This document shows, in pieces, positions 44,668 through 53,482 of a stretch of 64,000 bases of DNA. How positions within the stretch are numbered: the stretch's first letter is position 1; the number at the start of each line of letters is the position of its first letter. The translations under genes and the position numbers were made by a program. The stretch is from positions 124,001 through 188,000 of the forward strand of contig JACKFA010000006.1 of assembly GCA_020632715.1 (NCBI GenBank), in the 5' to 3' direction. The stretch comes from Deltaproteobacteria bacterium (GTDB taxonomy: Bacteria; Myxococcota_A; UBA9042; PHBI01). Below the pieces are notes generated by a model. It was not told where the DNA came from. It saw only the letters and a list, made by a program, of their open reading frames with translations, and made no database searches.

Positions 44668-46184
44668 TTCACGGTGTTCGTGACGCGCCGCATGTACTGC
44701 TTCCACGCGTCCGAGCCCGACTCGCGCCCGCCGCCCGTGTCCTTCTCGCCGCCGAAGGCCCCGCCGATCTCGGCGCCCGACGTGCCGATGTTGACGTTGG
44801 CGATCCCGCAGTCGGAGCCCGTCGCCGACAGGAAGCGCTCGGCCTCGCGGAGATCGTTCGTGAAGATCGCCGAGGAGAGCCCCTGCGGCACGGCGTTGTT
44901 GGCCGCGATCGCGTCGTCGAGCTCGCGGAAGGTGCTCACGTAGAGGATCGGCGCGAAGGTCTCCTCCATCACGACCGGCGCGTCCGCCGCGACCCGCACG
45001 AGCGCCGGCGCGACGTACGCCCCGGGCGGGAGCCCGGCCGTCAGGCGCCCGCCCCCCGCGAGGACCTCGCCGCCCTGCGCGCGCGCGGCCGCGAGCGCGT
45101 GCGCCATCGCGTTCGCCGCGGGCTCGTCGATGAGCGGCCCCACGAGGATCCCGGGCGCGCGCGGATCCCCGATGGGGAGCGTCCCGTAGGCGCGGCGGAG
45201 GCGGGCGACGAGCTCGGCCGCGACGTCCTCGTGGACGAGGAGCCGCCGGAGCGAGGTGCAGCGCTGCCCGCAGGTCCCCACCGCCGCGAACACGATGGCC
45301 TTCGCCGCGAGCTCGAGATCCGCCGACGGCTGCACGATGAGCGCGTTGTTGCCGCCGAGCTCGAGGAGCGTGCGCCCGAGCCGCTGCGCGACCGTCGCGC
45401 CGACCGCGCGCCCCATCGCGACGCTGCCGGTCGCGGACACGAGCGGGAAGCGCCGGTCCTTGGCGAGCGCGCGCCCCGCGTCGGCGTCGCCCACCACCAA
45501 GGCGAGGAGCCCGTCGGGGGCGCCCACGTCGCGCATCGCGGCCACAGCGATCCCGTGGCAGGCGAGCGCCGTGAGCGGCGCCTTCTCCGACGGCTTCCAG
45601 ACCACCGCGTCCCCCGCGACGAGCGCGATCATCGCGTTCCACGCCCAGACCGCGCACGGGAAGTTGAACGCCGTGATGCACGCGACCGGCCCGAGCGGGT
45701 GCCACTGCTCCATCATGCGGTGATCGGGGCGCTCGCTCGCGATGGTGAGCCCGTGGAGCTGCCGCGAGAGGCCGACCGCGAGATCGCAGACGTCGAGCCA
45801 CTCCTGCACCTCGCCGCGCGCCTCCGCCGGGATCTTGCCGACCTCGAGCGTGATGAGCGCGGCGATGGCGTCGGCCTCGTCGCGCGCGCGCTCCGCGATC
45901 CGCTGCACGAGGCGCCCGCGCACCGGCGCAGGCACGCTGCGCCAGGCCGCGAAGGCCGCCGTCGCCGCCGCCGCCGCGCGCGCCGCGTCGTCGCCCGAGG
46001 CGAGCTGGATCCGCGCGAGCGGGCCGCCGTCGATCGCCGAGCGCGCGAGGTGCCGCGGGCCGCTCGCGGCGGCGGCGCCCGGGACGCCCACGAGGCCGCT
46101 CACCACGGCGTCCGGCGCGGCGGTGTCGACGCCCGCGAGGGCGAGCCCGCGGCGCTCGAGGTCGGTGAAGGGGCTCTCGGTCAT
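44616..46184 (-). CDS. Aldehyde dehydrogenase, ALDH7 type (alpha-aminoadipic semialdehyde dehydrogenase-like)
   Basis: A 522-residue NAD(P)-dependent dehydrogenase. It has the ALDH7-type active-site sequence GTCGQRCTSLRRLLV with the catalytic Cys, the base in LLELGGNNA, NAD-site ACITAFNFPCAVWAWN and WKPSEKAP, and a terminal FGGEKDTGGGRESGSDAW. ALDH7 enzymes oxidise 2-aminoadipate-6-semialdehyde to 2-aminoadipate. The neighbouring DUF1338 enzyme overlaps by four bases (ATGA) and acts on 2-oxoadipate, so the two probably form a lysine-catabolic unit. Assignment to the exact aldehyde is inferred from this context. Confidence 0.88.
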   Translation of the reverse strand: MTESPFTDLERRGLALAGVDTAAPDAVVSGLVGVPGAAAASGPRHLARSAIDGGPLARIQLASGDDAARAAAAATAAFAAWRSVPAPVRGRLVQRIAERARDEADAIAALITLEVGKIPAEARGEVQEWLDVCDLAVGLSRQLHGLTIASERPDHRMMEQWHPLGPVACITAFNFPCAVWAWNAMIALVAGDAVVWKPSEKAPLTALACHGIAVAAMRDVGAPDGLLALVVGDADAGRALAKDRRFPLVSATGSVAMGRAVGATVAQRLGRTLLELGGNNALIVQPSADLELAAKAIVFAAVGTCGQRCTSLRRLLVHEDVAAELVARLRRAYGTLPIGDPRAPGILVGPLIDEPAANAMAHALAAARAQGGEVLAGGGRLTAGLPPGAYVAPALVRVAADAPVVMEETFAPILYVSTFRELDDAIAANNAVPQGLSSAIFTNDLREAERFLSATGSDCGIANVNIGTSGAEIGGAFGGEKDTGGGRESGSDAWKQYMRRVTNTVNYGRELPLAQGIRFDAD

Positions 46185-47005
46185 GGGCGGCCTCCGGGGG
46201 CGTGGCGGTGCGTCGACTCGAAGAGGCGGCTCGCGCTCGCCGGGACGAAGCCCTGGTAGAGCGCGCCGTCCGCGTCGGGATAGCGCCGCGCGAACTCGTA
46301 GTAGCAGGTCGGGATCTCGCGCTCGCCGTCGGCGAACGCGACGGGGGCGCGGTCTGCGCGGGTGGACGCCTGCTCGAGGCGCGCCGCCGGGCCGCCCTTC
46401 ACGCGCCCGCCGGCCTCGGAGATCACGGCGCCCGCGGCCTCGACGGCGGCGAGCAGCGCGTCGAGGGTCGGCAGCGTCGCGAGGTGGTTCACGCTCACCG
46501 TGAAGTGGTTCGCGCGGAGCCCGAGCGCCGCGAGCCACCCCGCGTACTCGGACTCGGCCGCGAGCGCCTCGTAGACCGCGAAGGGGACGGGCTCCCAGAG
46601 GGGGCCGGCCCAGAGGACGTCGGCGCGGGCGACGCGGGCCGGGTCGACCTGGGCGAGGAGGCCGTCGATGACGCGCTCGGCGGCGGGAGAGAGCGCCCCG
46701 CGGCGGAGCTCCGAGAGGAAGACGCGCGGGGCGCCCGGCGCGTCGTGGAGGTAGGCCCAGGCGTCGAGGTGCTTGTCCTCGAAGGCGTAGGGCTCGAAGC
46801 GGTGGTAGCCGAGCGCGAGGAGGTGCGGCTCGAGCGCGGCGATCCCGAGCGGCGCGCCCGCGAAGGTGCGGAACGCGACGTGGTCGTTGACGACGCGCTC
46901 ACCGCGGGCCTCGAGGGCGCCGCGGAGGGCGGCGACGCGCGGGGCGACGCGCTCGTAGTCGGCCCAGAGGGCGGCGAAGAAGGCGTCGAGGGCGGGGTCG
47001 GCCAT
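46181..47005 (-). CDS. DUF1338 2-oxoadipate dioxygenase/decarboxylase-like (HglS-type)
   Basis: A 274-residue protein of the DUF1338 family. The known member HglS/YdcJ converts 2-oxoadipate to D-2-hydroxyglutarate with a non-haem iron centre. Ligand candidates are visible: His42 (VVNDHVAFRTF), His167 (LRANHFTVSVN) and Glu237 (TCYYEFARRY). The spacing is like that of characterised members, although the protein is shorter than E. coli YdcJ (about 447). It overlaps the ALDH7 gene by ATGA and is upstream in the same direction. Together they cover the 2-aminoadipate and 2-oxoadipate end of lysine breakdown; the intervening aminotransferase is not in the window. Confidence 0.82.
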   Translation of the reverse strand: MADPALDAFFAALWADYERVAPRVAALRGALEARGERVVNDHVAFRTFAGAPLGIAALEPHLLALGYHRFEPYAFEDKHLDAWAYLHDAPGAPRVFLSELRRGALSPAAERVIDGLLAQVDPARVARADVLWAGPLWEPVPFAVYEALAAESEYAGWLAALGLRANHFTVSVNHLATLPTLDALLAAVEAAGAVISEAGGRVKGGPAARLEQASTRADRAPVAFADGEREIPTCYYEFARRYPDADGALYQGFVPASASRLFESTHRHAPGGRP

Positions 47006-47117
47006 GGGTCGGGCTCCGGCGGCGGGCGCCCCACCTCTACCATAGCCCCTTGTCCGCGCGCGCGCCGTGGCTGCCTTTCGGTCTCGCGCGGCGCGGACGC
47101 CGGGCGCGGAGGCCACG

Positions 47118-47954
47118 ATGACGACGAAGGCGGCGACGGCGGTGACGGGGCTCGACGTGCTCGTGACGGGCGCGACGAGCGGGATAGGCGAGCTCACGGC
47201 GCAGGTGCTCGCGGAGGCTGGGGCGCGCGTGATCGCGCACGGGCGGGACGCGGCGAAGGTCGCGGCCGTGGTGGCGGCCATCCGCGAGGCCGGCGGCGAG
47301 GCGCGCGGCGTCGTGGCGGACCTCGCCTCACTCGCCGAGGTGCGGCGGCTCGCCGCGGACGCAGGCGCCGTCGACGTGCTCGTGAACAACGCGGGCGTCG
47401 GCTTCGGGCGCGACCGGACCGCGCGCGAGACGAGCCGCGACGGCTACGAGCTCCGATTCGCGGTCAACTACCTCGCCCCGGTGCTGCTCACGCGCGAGCT
47501 CCTCGCGCGGCGGCCGCTGCGCGCGGTCGTCGACGTGGCGTCCGCGGGGCAGGCGCCCATCGACCTCGACGACCTCCAGCTCGAGCGCGACTACGACGGC
47601 GTCGAGGCGTACCGCCGGAGCAAGCTCGCGCTCATCATGGCGAGCTTCGACCTCGCCGAGCAGGCGCCGGACGTCGCGTCCGTCTGCCTCCACCCGGGCA
47701 CGTTCCTCGCGACGGCGATGGTCACCGAGGCGGGGATCACGCCGCACGGCGAGGCGTCGCGCGGGGCCGAGAACGTGGTGGCCGCGCTCTTCCGCGCGCT
47801 CGACGAGGGGCTCCGCGGGGTCTACCTCGACGAGACGCGCGCCACGCGCGCCGACCGGCAGGCGTACGACCCGGAGGTCCGCCGCGCGCTGCGCGAGCGC
47901 GCGGACGCGCTGCTCGCCGCGGCTAGCGGCGCGGGCGGTAGCGCGCGACGGTGA
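47118..47954 (+). CDS. Short-chain dehydrogenase/reductase
   Basis: A 278-residue SDR with VTGATSGIGELTAQ (NAD(P) site, residues ~14-27), VNNAGVGFGRD, and the catalytic Ser/Tyr/Lys as VDVASAG and AYRRSKLALIM. The pattern resembles the retinol dehydrogenase/oxidoreductase-type SDRs that lack strict substrate assignment. The ATG giving MTTKAATAV is preferred over an upstream start. It is divergent from the DUF1338 gene (112 bp) and its 3' end overlaps the convergent RibD-like gene by 32 bases. Confidence 0.9.
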   Translation: MTTKAATAVTGLDVLVTGATSGIGELTAQVLAEAGARVIAHGRDAAKVAAVVAAIREAGGEARGVVADLASLAEVRRLAADAGAVDVLVNNAGVGFGRDRTARETSRDGYELRFAVNYLAPVLLTRELLARRPLRAVVDVASAGQAPIDLDDLQLERDYDGVEAYRRSKLALIMASFDLAEQAPDVASVCLHPGTFLATAMVTEAGITPHGEASRGAENVVAALFRALDEGLRGVYLDETRATRADRQAYDPEVRRALRERADALLAAASGAGGSARR

Positions 47955-48498
47955 CGCCGTTGTCGTAGCTCTTCGCGCCGGTGAGGCCGAGCCGGAGCTG
48001 CCCCGCGCCGTCGCCGAAGAGCGGCACCCCGTCGCCGAGGACGAGCGGGTTCACCTTCAGGATGATCTCGTCGATCTCCGGCGCGAGCGCCGCCGCGAGC
48101 CGCCCGCCGCCGCAGAGCCAGAGCGCGCCGCCCGGCTCGGCTTTGAGCGCGCGCACGGCACCCAGCGGGTCGCTCGTCACGACCTCGACCCCGGGATCCG
48201 GGTTCGTCGCGAGCGACGACGACACCACGATCTGCCGGAGGTGGGGGTAGGGGCTCACGATCCCGTGGCGCGCGCCCACCTCCCAGGTGGTGCGCCCCAT
48301 GAGGACCGTGTCGAACACGCGGTTCTCCGCGCCCTCGAGCCCGAGGGGCGCGCGGAAGTGGCCGGGCACGGTCTCCGGCATCTCCGCGAAGAGATCGGCG
48401 AGGTGCGGCCCGTCCATGACGAAGCCGTCGAAGGAGCCGTCGACCGCGGCGATGAAGCCGTCGATGGAGGCAGCGACGAAGTACTTGAGCTCACGCAC
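47923..48498 (-). CDS. Dihydrofolate-reductase-fold / RibD C-terminal-like protein
   Basis: A 191-residue protein with the RibD_C/DHFR fold: VRELKYFVAASIDGFIAAVDG at the N-terminus, VLMGRTTWEVGA mid-protein, LWLCGGGRLAAAL and ILKVNPLVLGDGVPLF. These match bacterial 'dihydrofolate reductase family' paralogues with NADPH-binding features. They are not true DHFRs and the substrate is unknown. The start is a GTG at 48498 with GAGAGAGG upstream. The 3' end overlaps the convergent SDR. Confidence 0.85.
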   Translation of the reverse strand: MRELKYFVAASIDGFIAAVDGSFDGFVMDGPHLADLFAEMPETVPGHFRAPLGLEGAENRVFDTVLMGRTTWEVGARHGIVSPYPHLRQIVVSSSLATNPDPGVEVVTSDPLGAVRALKAEPGGALWLCGGGRLAAALAPEIDEIILKVNPLVLGDGVPLFGDGAGQLRLGLTGAKSYDNGVTVARYRPRR

Positions 48499-48609
48499 GG
48501 GGACCTCTCTCGGAGCAGGGCGGGGACCGTAGTCCAAACCGGCCTCGCGGGCAAACGGTGGACTGCCGTGGCGCGGGCGGGCAGTCTCGGCCCCGACGAG
48601 GAGGCTCCG

Positions 48610-50778
48610 GTGGGTGGAAAGCAGCACGAGGACAACGGCCACGCCGACGTGATCGCGCGGTCGCTCCAGATCGCGAAGGCGCAGGTCGCCGCGGCGCTCG
48701 CGCTCTTCGACGAGGGCGCGACGCTGCCGTTCGTGGCGCGCTACCGGAAGGAGCGCACCGGCGGCCTCGACGAGGTGCAGCTCCGCGCGATCCTCGCCGC
48801 GCGCGACGGGCTCGTCGCCCTCGACAAGCGGAAGGACGCCGTGCTCGCCGCCATCTCCGGGCAGGGGCGCCTCACGCCGGCGCTCGAGGCCGCGATCCGC
48901 GCGTGCGACTCGCTCGCTGCCGTCGAGGACCTCTACGCGCCCTACAAGTCCAAGCGGAAGACCCGCGCCGACATGGCCCGCGAGCGGGGGCTCGAGCCGC
49001 TCGCGAGGCGGATCCTCGCGCAGCCGAGGGACGGCGACCCCGCCCGCGAGGCCCGCACCTTCGTGTCCGCCGCGCGCGACGTGCCGGACGTCGCCGCTGC
49101 GCTCCAGGGGGCGCGTGACATCGTCGCCGAGGAGCTCGCCACGGACGCGGATCTGCGGCTGCTCGTGCGCGAGGCCGTCGAGCGGCACGGGGTCGTCAGC
49201 GCGCGCGCGGCCAAGAAGGGCGAGGGCGCCGAGGACCGCCGCTTCGACGACTACCGCGCCTTCGACGAGGCGGTCGGGCGGATCCCGAGCCACCGCTGGC
49301 TCGCGGTCGCGCGCGGCGAGGCCGAGGGGGCGCTCAAGGTGACGGTCCGCGCCGACCACGACCGCTCGCTCGAGCAGCTCCTGCGGCGGATCACCTACTT
49401 CCCGCGGTCGCCGTTCGGCGCCGAGCTGCGCGCGGCCGCCGACGACGGCCTGAAGCGGCTCCTCATGCCGGCCGCCGAGCGGGCGGTGCGCGCCGGGCTC
49501 TCGGCCTGGGCCGAGGAGGAGGCGCGGGAGGTCTTCGCGAAGAACCTCGACGCGCTGCTCATGGCGGCGCCGTACGGGGCGCGGCCCGTGCTCGGCGTGG
49601 ATCCCGGGATCCGCACCGGCTGCAAGTGCGCGATGGTCGACGGGCGCGGCGCGCTCGTCGGCTACGAGACGCTCTGGCTCGCGGGCGGGCGGGGCGAGCC
49701 GGACCGCGCCGGGCTCGCGAAGATGCTGCGGCAGCACCGCCCCGACGCCGTCGCGGTCGGGAACGGCACCGGCGGGCGCGAGGCGGAGGCCGTGGTGCGC
49801 GAGGTGGCGCGCGAGGTGCTCCCGGGCTGCGTCGTCGTCAGCGTGAGCGAGGCGGGAGCGAGTGTCTACAGCGCGTCGGAGCTCGCGGGCGAGGAGCTCC
49901 CGGGGGTCGATCTCACCGTGCGTGGCGCGGTCTCCATCGCGCGGCGCCTCCAGGATCCGCTCGCGGAGCTCGTCAAGGTGCCGCCGCAGAGCATCGGGGT
50001 CGGGCAATACCAGCACGATCTCGACGAGTCGGGGCTCGCGCGGCGGCTCGGCGAGGTCGTCGAGAGCGCGGTCAACCGCGTGGGCGTGGACGTGAACACG
50101 GCGAGCCCGGCGTTGCTCGCGCACGTGGCCGGGATCGGGCCGAAGCTCGCGGCGGGGATCGTCGCGCACCGGGCGACGACGGCGCGCGGGTTCGGCGCGC
50201 GGCGGGAGCTCCTCGCGGTGTCGGGCCTCGGGGCGAAGACGTTCGAGCAGTGCGCGGGGTTCCTGCGGGTGCGCGGCGGGAAGGAGCCGCTCGACGCGTC
50301 GGCGGTGCACCCGGAGCGGTACGCGCTCGTGCGGCAGCTCGCGAAGGACGCGGGCACGAGCGTCGCGGCGCTGGTCGGCGCGAGCGGCGTGCGGCAGAAG
50401 CTCGGGGATCTGAGGCGTTACGAGGACGCGGAGACCGGGCGCGCCACGCTCGACGACATCGTGGCGGAGCTCGAGCGGCCGGGGCGCGACCCGCGCGCGA
50501 CGTTCGAGGCGGTCGCGTTCCGCGACGACGTGCGGGAGATCGGCGACCTCGAGGTCGGGATGGTGCTCGCCGGGATCGTGACGAACGTCACGGCGTTCGG
50601 GGCGTTCGTGGACGTGGGGGTCCACCAGGACGGGCTCGTCCACATCTCGGAGCTCGCGGACCGCTTCGTGAAGGACCCGCACGAGGTCGTCGCGGCCGGG
50701 CAGCGCGTGCGCGTGAAGGTGCTCGAGGTGGACGCCGGGCGGAAGCGGGTCTCGCTCAGCCGGAAGGGGCTCGCCTGA
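48610..50778 (+). CDS. tex: Tex family RNA-binding transcription accessory protein
   Basis: A 722-residue protein (E. coli YhgF/Tex is about 773). Order: Tex N-terminal helical domain (residues ~10-190, with LPFVARYRKERTGGLDEVQL), a central domain, a YqgF/RNase H-like domain (~325-450, VLGVDPGIRTGCKCAM), helix-hairpin-helix motifs (VNTASPALLAHVAGIGPKLA) and a C-terminal S1 RNA-binding domain (~645-715, GIVTNVTAFGAFVDVGVHQD). Tex binds nucleic acid and influences transcription and virulence gene expression in other bacteria. The GTG at 48610 has GAGGAGG six bases upstream, better than the alternative at 48568. It overlaps the convergent membrane-protein gene by 23 bases. Confidence 0.95.
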   Translation: MGGKQHEDNGHADVIARSLQIAKAQVAAALALFDEGATLPFVARYRKERTGGLDEVQLRAILAARDGLVALDKRKDAVLAAISGQGRLTPALEAAIRACDSLAAVEDLYAPYKSKRKTRADMARERGLEPLARRILAQPRDGDPAREARTFVSAARDVPDVAAALQGARDIVAEELATDADLRLLVREAVERHGVVSARAAKKGEGAEDRRFDDYRAFDEAVGRIPSHRWLAVARGEAEGALKVTVRADHDRSLEQLLRRITYFPRSPFGAELRAAADDGLKRLLMPAAERAVRAGLSAWAEEEAREVFAKNLDALLMAAPYGARPVLGVDPGIRTGCKCAMVDGRGALVGYETLWLAGGRGEPDRAGLAKMLRQHRPDAVAVGNGTGGREAEAVVREVAREVLPGCVVVSVSEAGASVYSASELAGEELPGVDLTVRGAVSIARRLQDPLAELVKVPPQSIGVGQYQHDLDESGLARRLGEVVESAVNRVGVDVNTASPALLAHVAGIGPKLAAGIVAHRATTARGFGARRELLAVSGLGAKTFEQCAGFLRVRGGKEPLDASAVHPERYALVRQLAKDAGTSVAALVGASGVRQKLGDLRRYEDAETGRATLDDIVAELERPGRDPRATFEAVAFRDDVREIGDLEVGMVLAGIVTNVTAFGAFVDVGVHQDGLVHISELADRFVKDPHEVVAAGQRVRVKVLEVDAGRKRVSLSRKGLA

Positions 50779-51490
50779 CGTCGACGTCGGGCGCGGCCTC
50801 GGCGCGGGCGGCGGCGGTGAACGCGCGCTGCTCGCGGCGCGCGAGGCGCGCGAGGAAGACGGCGAGCACGAGCGCGTAGTGGCACATGAGCGACGGCGTC
50901 GCGTTCTTGGTGCCGGGGATGACGACCTCGGTGAGGAGCGCCGGGACGACGAAGCCGACGGTGCCCATCGCGAGATCGGCGGCGTGGGCGCGGTCGGTCG
51001 GGGTGGCGGCCGCCACCGCGAGGCGGATCCCGCCGAACATCATGCCGGCGAGCCCGAGGTGGTAGAGCACGCCGTACGCCTCGAGGGCGTTGGTCGGGTG
51101 GGTGTAGAAGGCGATGACGGCCTGGCAGACGCTGCCCGTGACGAAGCGCGGGTCGGCGAAGACCCAGACCGAGAAGAAGGCCGCGAGGGTGGCCTGGGTG
51201 CCGACGACCGCGCGGGCGACGCGGCGGCCGCCGCCAGCGAGCGCGAGGAGGAGCGCGCAGCCGAGCGGCGGGAGCCAGACGACGTCGGCGAACGCGAGGC
51301 GCGCGAAGAAGGGGTCGGCCGGGTCGTGGCAGACGGCGACCTCGATGAGCTGGTAGCCCGCGAGGAGGACGAGGATCGCGACGACGAGGCGGCGCACCGC
51401 CGGGCGGCCGGGGGCGCGCGCGGTGTGCGCGGCGACGGCGAGCTCGAAGGCGGCGGTCACGAGGGAGAGGACGGGCGAGTAGGCGGGCAT
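50756..51490 (-). CDS. Seven-helix hypothetical membrane protein
   Basis: A 244-residue integral membrane protein with about seven hydrophobic segments: residues ~7-24, 34-53, 67-87, 92-110, 135-155, 170-190 and 200-216. Cys in IEVAVCHDPADPFF and Cys/His in PSLMCHYALVL may matter. There is no transporter motif I recognise. It lies 64 bp downstream of the ArsR-type regulator in the same direction, so it may be a target of that regulator. Function is unknown. Confidence 0.75.
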   Translation of the reverse strand: MPAYSPVLSLVTAAFELAVAAHTARAPGRPAVRRLVVAILVLLAGYQLIEVAVCHDPADPFFARLAFADVVWLPPLGCALLLALAGGGRRVARAVVGTQATLAAFFSVWVFADPRFVTGSVCQAVIAFYTHPTNALEAYGVLYHLGLAGMMFGGIRLAVAAATPTDRAHAADLAMGTVGFVVPALLTEVVIPGTKNATPSLMCHYALVLAVFLARLARREQRAFTAAARAEAAPDVDVRRAPSG

Positions 51491-51554
51491 CGGGAGCGCT
51501 GCTTATTACGGCGGCGCGCGCCGCGCAAACACGAACGCGGCGAAGGGCACGCGC

Positions 51555-51893
51555 TCAGACGAGGTCGTCGTCGGCCGCGAGCGTCGGGCCGAGCCGGTCG
51601 AGGGGCTTCTCCCACAGGGCGCGGCGCGCGTCGATCCAGCGCTGCGCGCGCGCGAGCGCGTCGGGCACGGCGCGGCAGGTGCGGACGCGCCCCACCTTCT
51701 CCGAGCGCAGGAGGCCGGCCTCCTCGAGCACCTTCAGGTGCTGCATGACCGCTGGGAGCGACATCGTCAGCGGCTCGGCGAGCGTCGAGACCGACGCCGG
51801 GCCGCCCGTCAGCCGCTCGAGCATCTGCCGGCGCGCCGGGTCGGCGAGGGCGTGGAAGACGCGGTCGAGCGCCGCCGGATCTTGGTTAAGCAC
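51555..51893 (-). CDS. ArsR-family winged-helix regulator
   Basis: A 112-residue regulator with FHALADPARRQMLERL, VSTLAEPLTMSLPAVMQHLK and LEEAGLLRSEKVGRVRTC, the ArsR winged helix of the SdpR/metal-independent type (no CxC metal site). A GTG start at 51893 gives VLNQDPAALDRVFHALADP, which fits the family. The start codon lies inside a near-palindromic TTAA-CACGTG-TTAA element, a probable autoregulatory site. The downstream membrane protein is a candidate target. A lone ArsR next to a membrane protein is common, but the pairing here is inferred. Confidence 0.88.
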   Translation of the reverse strand: MLNQDPAALDRVFHALADPARRQMLERLTGGPASVSTLAEPLTMSLPAVMQHLKVLEEAGLLRSEKVGRVRTCRAVPDALARAQRWIDARRALWEKPLDRLGPTLAADDDLV

Positions 51894-51901
51894 GTGGTTA
51901 A
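51886..51901. promoter_or_regulatory. Near-palindrome overlapping the ArsR start, candidate operator
   Basis: The 16-bp element TTAAGCACGTGGTTAA matches its reverse complement at 14 of 16 positions and contains CACGTG. It spans the GTG start (51891-51893). The flanks read GGTTAAG twice. This suits ArsR dimer binding and negative autoregulation. Confidence 0.5.
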
Positions 51902-52035
51902 GTGTCGGCGCGGGCGGCCCGGGTGTCAACGGTGAAGGCCGCCGGTCCTGTGCACGGGCCGCGGGGCGGGCCCTGGCGTCGGGCGCCCGCGGCCTCGTCG
52001 CGCTCCGGGCTGGTACGAGCTCCGCGAGAGCGGAC

Positions 52036-52059
52036 CACGGAGGCACGGAGGCACGGAGG
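52036..52059. repeat. Three perfect tandem copies of CACGGAGG
   Basis: The octamer CACGGAGG occurs three times back to back. Similar CCTCCGTG runs are a familiar dispersed intergenic element in many environmental genomes, where they give spurious SVPPCLRG-type translations. It is not a coding region here. Confidence 0.7.
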
Positions 52060-52128
52060 GATCGGTGGAGCTCCAGGACCTTCGCCGGCGCCTTGGCTCG
52101 GTGGTGGCGAGGGATTGGAGAGGGCGCT

Positions 52129-52181
52129 GCAACGAGAAACGCCGCGGGGCTCGGGGCCGCGCGGCGTCTCTCACTCGTTGC
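52129..52181 (-). terminator. Two-stem hairpin after citrate synthase
   Basis: Outer arms GCAACGAG (52129-52136) and CTCGTTGC (52174-52181) enclose inner arms ACGCCGCG (52139-52146) and CGCGGCGT (52160-52167). It begins about 15 bases past the stop of the minus-strand gltA gene. No U-tract is present. Confidence 0.5.
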
Positions 52182-52195
52182 TCGGGTCGCGTCGG

Positions 52196-53482
52196 CTAGC
52201 CGCGCTTCTCCATCGGGATGAAGTCGCGCTGGTTCTCGCCGGTGTACACCTGGCGCGGGCGGCTGATCGCGTAGCCCTTCTCGAGGTTCTCCTTCCAGTG
52301 CGCCACCCAGCCGGGCAGGCGGCCGAGCGCGAACATGACGGTGAACATGTTCGTCGGGATGCCGAGCGCCCGGTAGATGATGCCGCTGTAGAAGTCGACG
52401 TTCGGGTAGAGCTTGCGGTCGACGAAGTAGTCGTCGGCGAGCGCGTGCTCCTCGAGCTTCCGCGCGATGTCGAGCAGCGGATCCTTCTTCTTCATCTTGG
52501 CGAGCACCTTCTCGGCGGCCGCCTTCAGGATCTTCGCGCGCGGATCGAAGTTCTTGTAGACGCGGTGCCCGAAGCCCATGAGCCGGAAGCCGCTCGACTT
52601 GTCCTTCGCGAGCGCCACCGTGCGCTCCACGTCGCCGCCGTCCTTCTCGATGGTCTCGAGCATCTCGAGGACCTCCTGGTTCGCGCCCCCGTGGAGCGGC
52701 CCCCAGAGCGCCGAGATGCCGGCCGAGATCGACGCGTACAGGTTCGCCCGCGCGCTCCCCACCACGCGCACCGTCGTCGTCGAGCAGTTCTGCTCGTGGT
52801 CGGCGTGGAGGATGAGGAGCTGGTCGATGGCGCGCTCGACGTCCGGATCGACCTCGTACGACTCGGTCGGGTAGCCGAACATCATCTTCAGGAAGCGGCC
52901 GCAGTAGCTGAGGCTGTTGTCCGGGTAGATGTAGGGCTGACCGAGCGACTGCTTGTAGCTGTACGCCGCGATCGTCGGCAGCTTCGCGAGCAGCCGGTGC
53001 GTGTTGATCTGGACCTGGTCGGCCGCGAGCGGGTCGCCCTCGTCCTGATAGTAGGAGCTGAGCGCCGACACGACCGAGCTCAGGATCGCCATCGGGTGGG
53101 CCTTCGGCGGGAAGGCCTGGAACATCTTCTTCAGGTCCTCGTGCAGCAGGCTGTGCCGGGTCAGGCTCATCGAGAAGGCGTCCGCCTGCTCCTTCGTCGG
53201 CAGCTCGCCCTCCGTGAGGAGGTACGACACCTCGACGAAGTTCGAGTGCTGCGCGAGCTGCTCGATGGGGTAGCCGCGGTAGCGCAGGATCCCCTTCTCG
53301 CCGTCGATGAACGTGATCGAGCTCTCGCACGACCCCGTGTTCCCGAAGCCCGGGTCGAGCATGATGTGGCCGGTCTTCGACCGGACGGGCTTGATGTCGA
53401 TCGCCCGCTCGCCCTCGCTCCCGACGTGGACGTCGAGGTCGAGGGACTGCTCGCCGATGGTAAGCGTCGCCTTGTCCGTCAT
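52196..53482 (-). CDS. gltA: Citrate synthase
   Basis: A 428-residue citrate synthase, the usual length of the bacterial (type II) enzyme. It condenses oxaloacetate and acetyl-CoA at the entry of the TCA cycle. Active-site residues are visible: His in GPLHGGANQEV, His in GFGHRVYKNFDPRA and Asp in VDRKLYPNVDFYSG. LDPGFGNTGSCESSITFIDG and ILRYRGYPIEQL mark the N-terminus. The ATG giving MTDKATLTIG is preferred over an upstream extension. A hairpin terminates the gene. Confidence 0.97.
   Translation of the reverse strand: MTDKATLTIGEQSLDLDVHVGSEGERAIDIKPVRSKTGHIMLDPGFGNTGSCESSITFIDGEKGILRYRGYPIEQLAQHSNFVEVSYLLTEGELPTKEQADAFSMSLTRHSLLHEDLKKMFQAFPPKAHPMAILSSVVSALSSYYQDEGDPLAADQVQINTHRLLAKLPTIAAYSYKQSLGQPYIYPDNSLSYCGRFLKMMFGYPTESYEVDPDVERAIDQLLILHADHEQNCSTTTVRVVGSARANLYASISAGISALWGPLHGGANQEVLEMLETIEKDGGDVERTVALAKDKSSGFRLMGFGHRVYKNFDPRAKILKAAAEKVLAKMKKKDPLLDIARKLEEHALADDYFVDRKLYPNVDFYSGIIYRALGIPTNMFTVMFALGRLPGWVAHWKENLEKGYAISRPRQVYTGENQRDFIPMEKRG

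Larger units (their letters stand above)
51894..52195. other. Intergenic region with hairpin and short tandem repeat
   Basis: About 300 bases between the citrate synthase stop and the ArsR start, both on the minus strand. It holds the CACGGAGG tandem octamers (52036-52059) and a large hairpin (52129-52181). No credible ORF is seen. Confidence 0.5.

Noticed and set aside
52036..52120. Small protein in the citrate synthase 3' region with an SVPPCLRG sequence
   Set aside because: This is the usual spurious translation of CCTCCGTG repeats.
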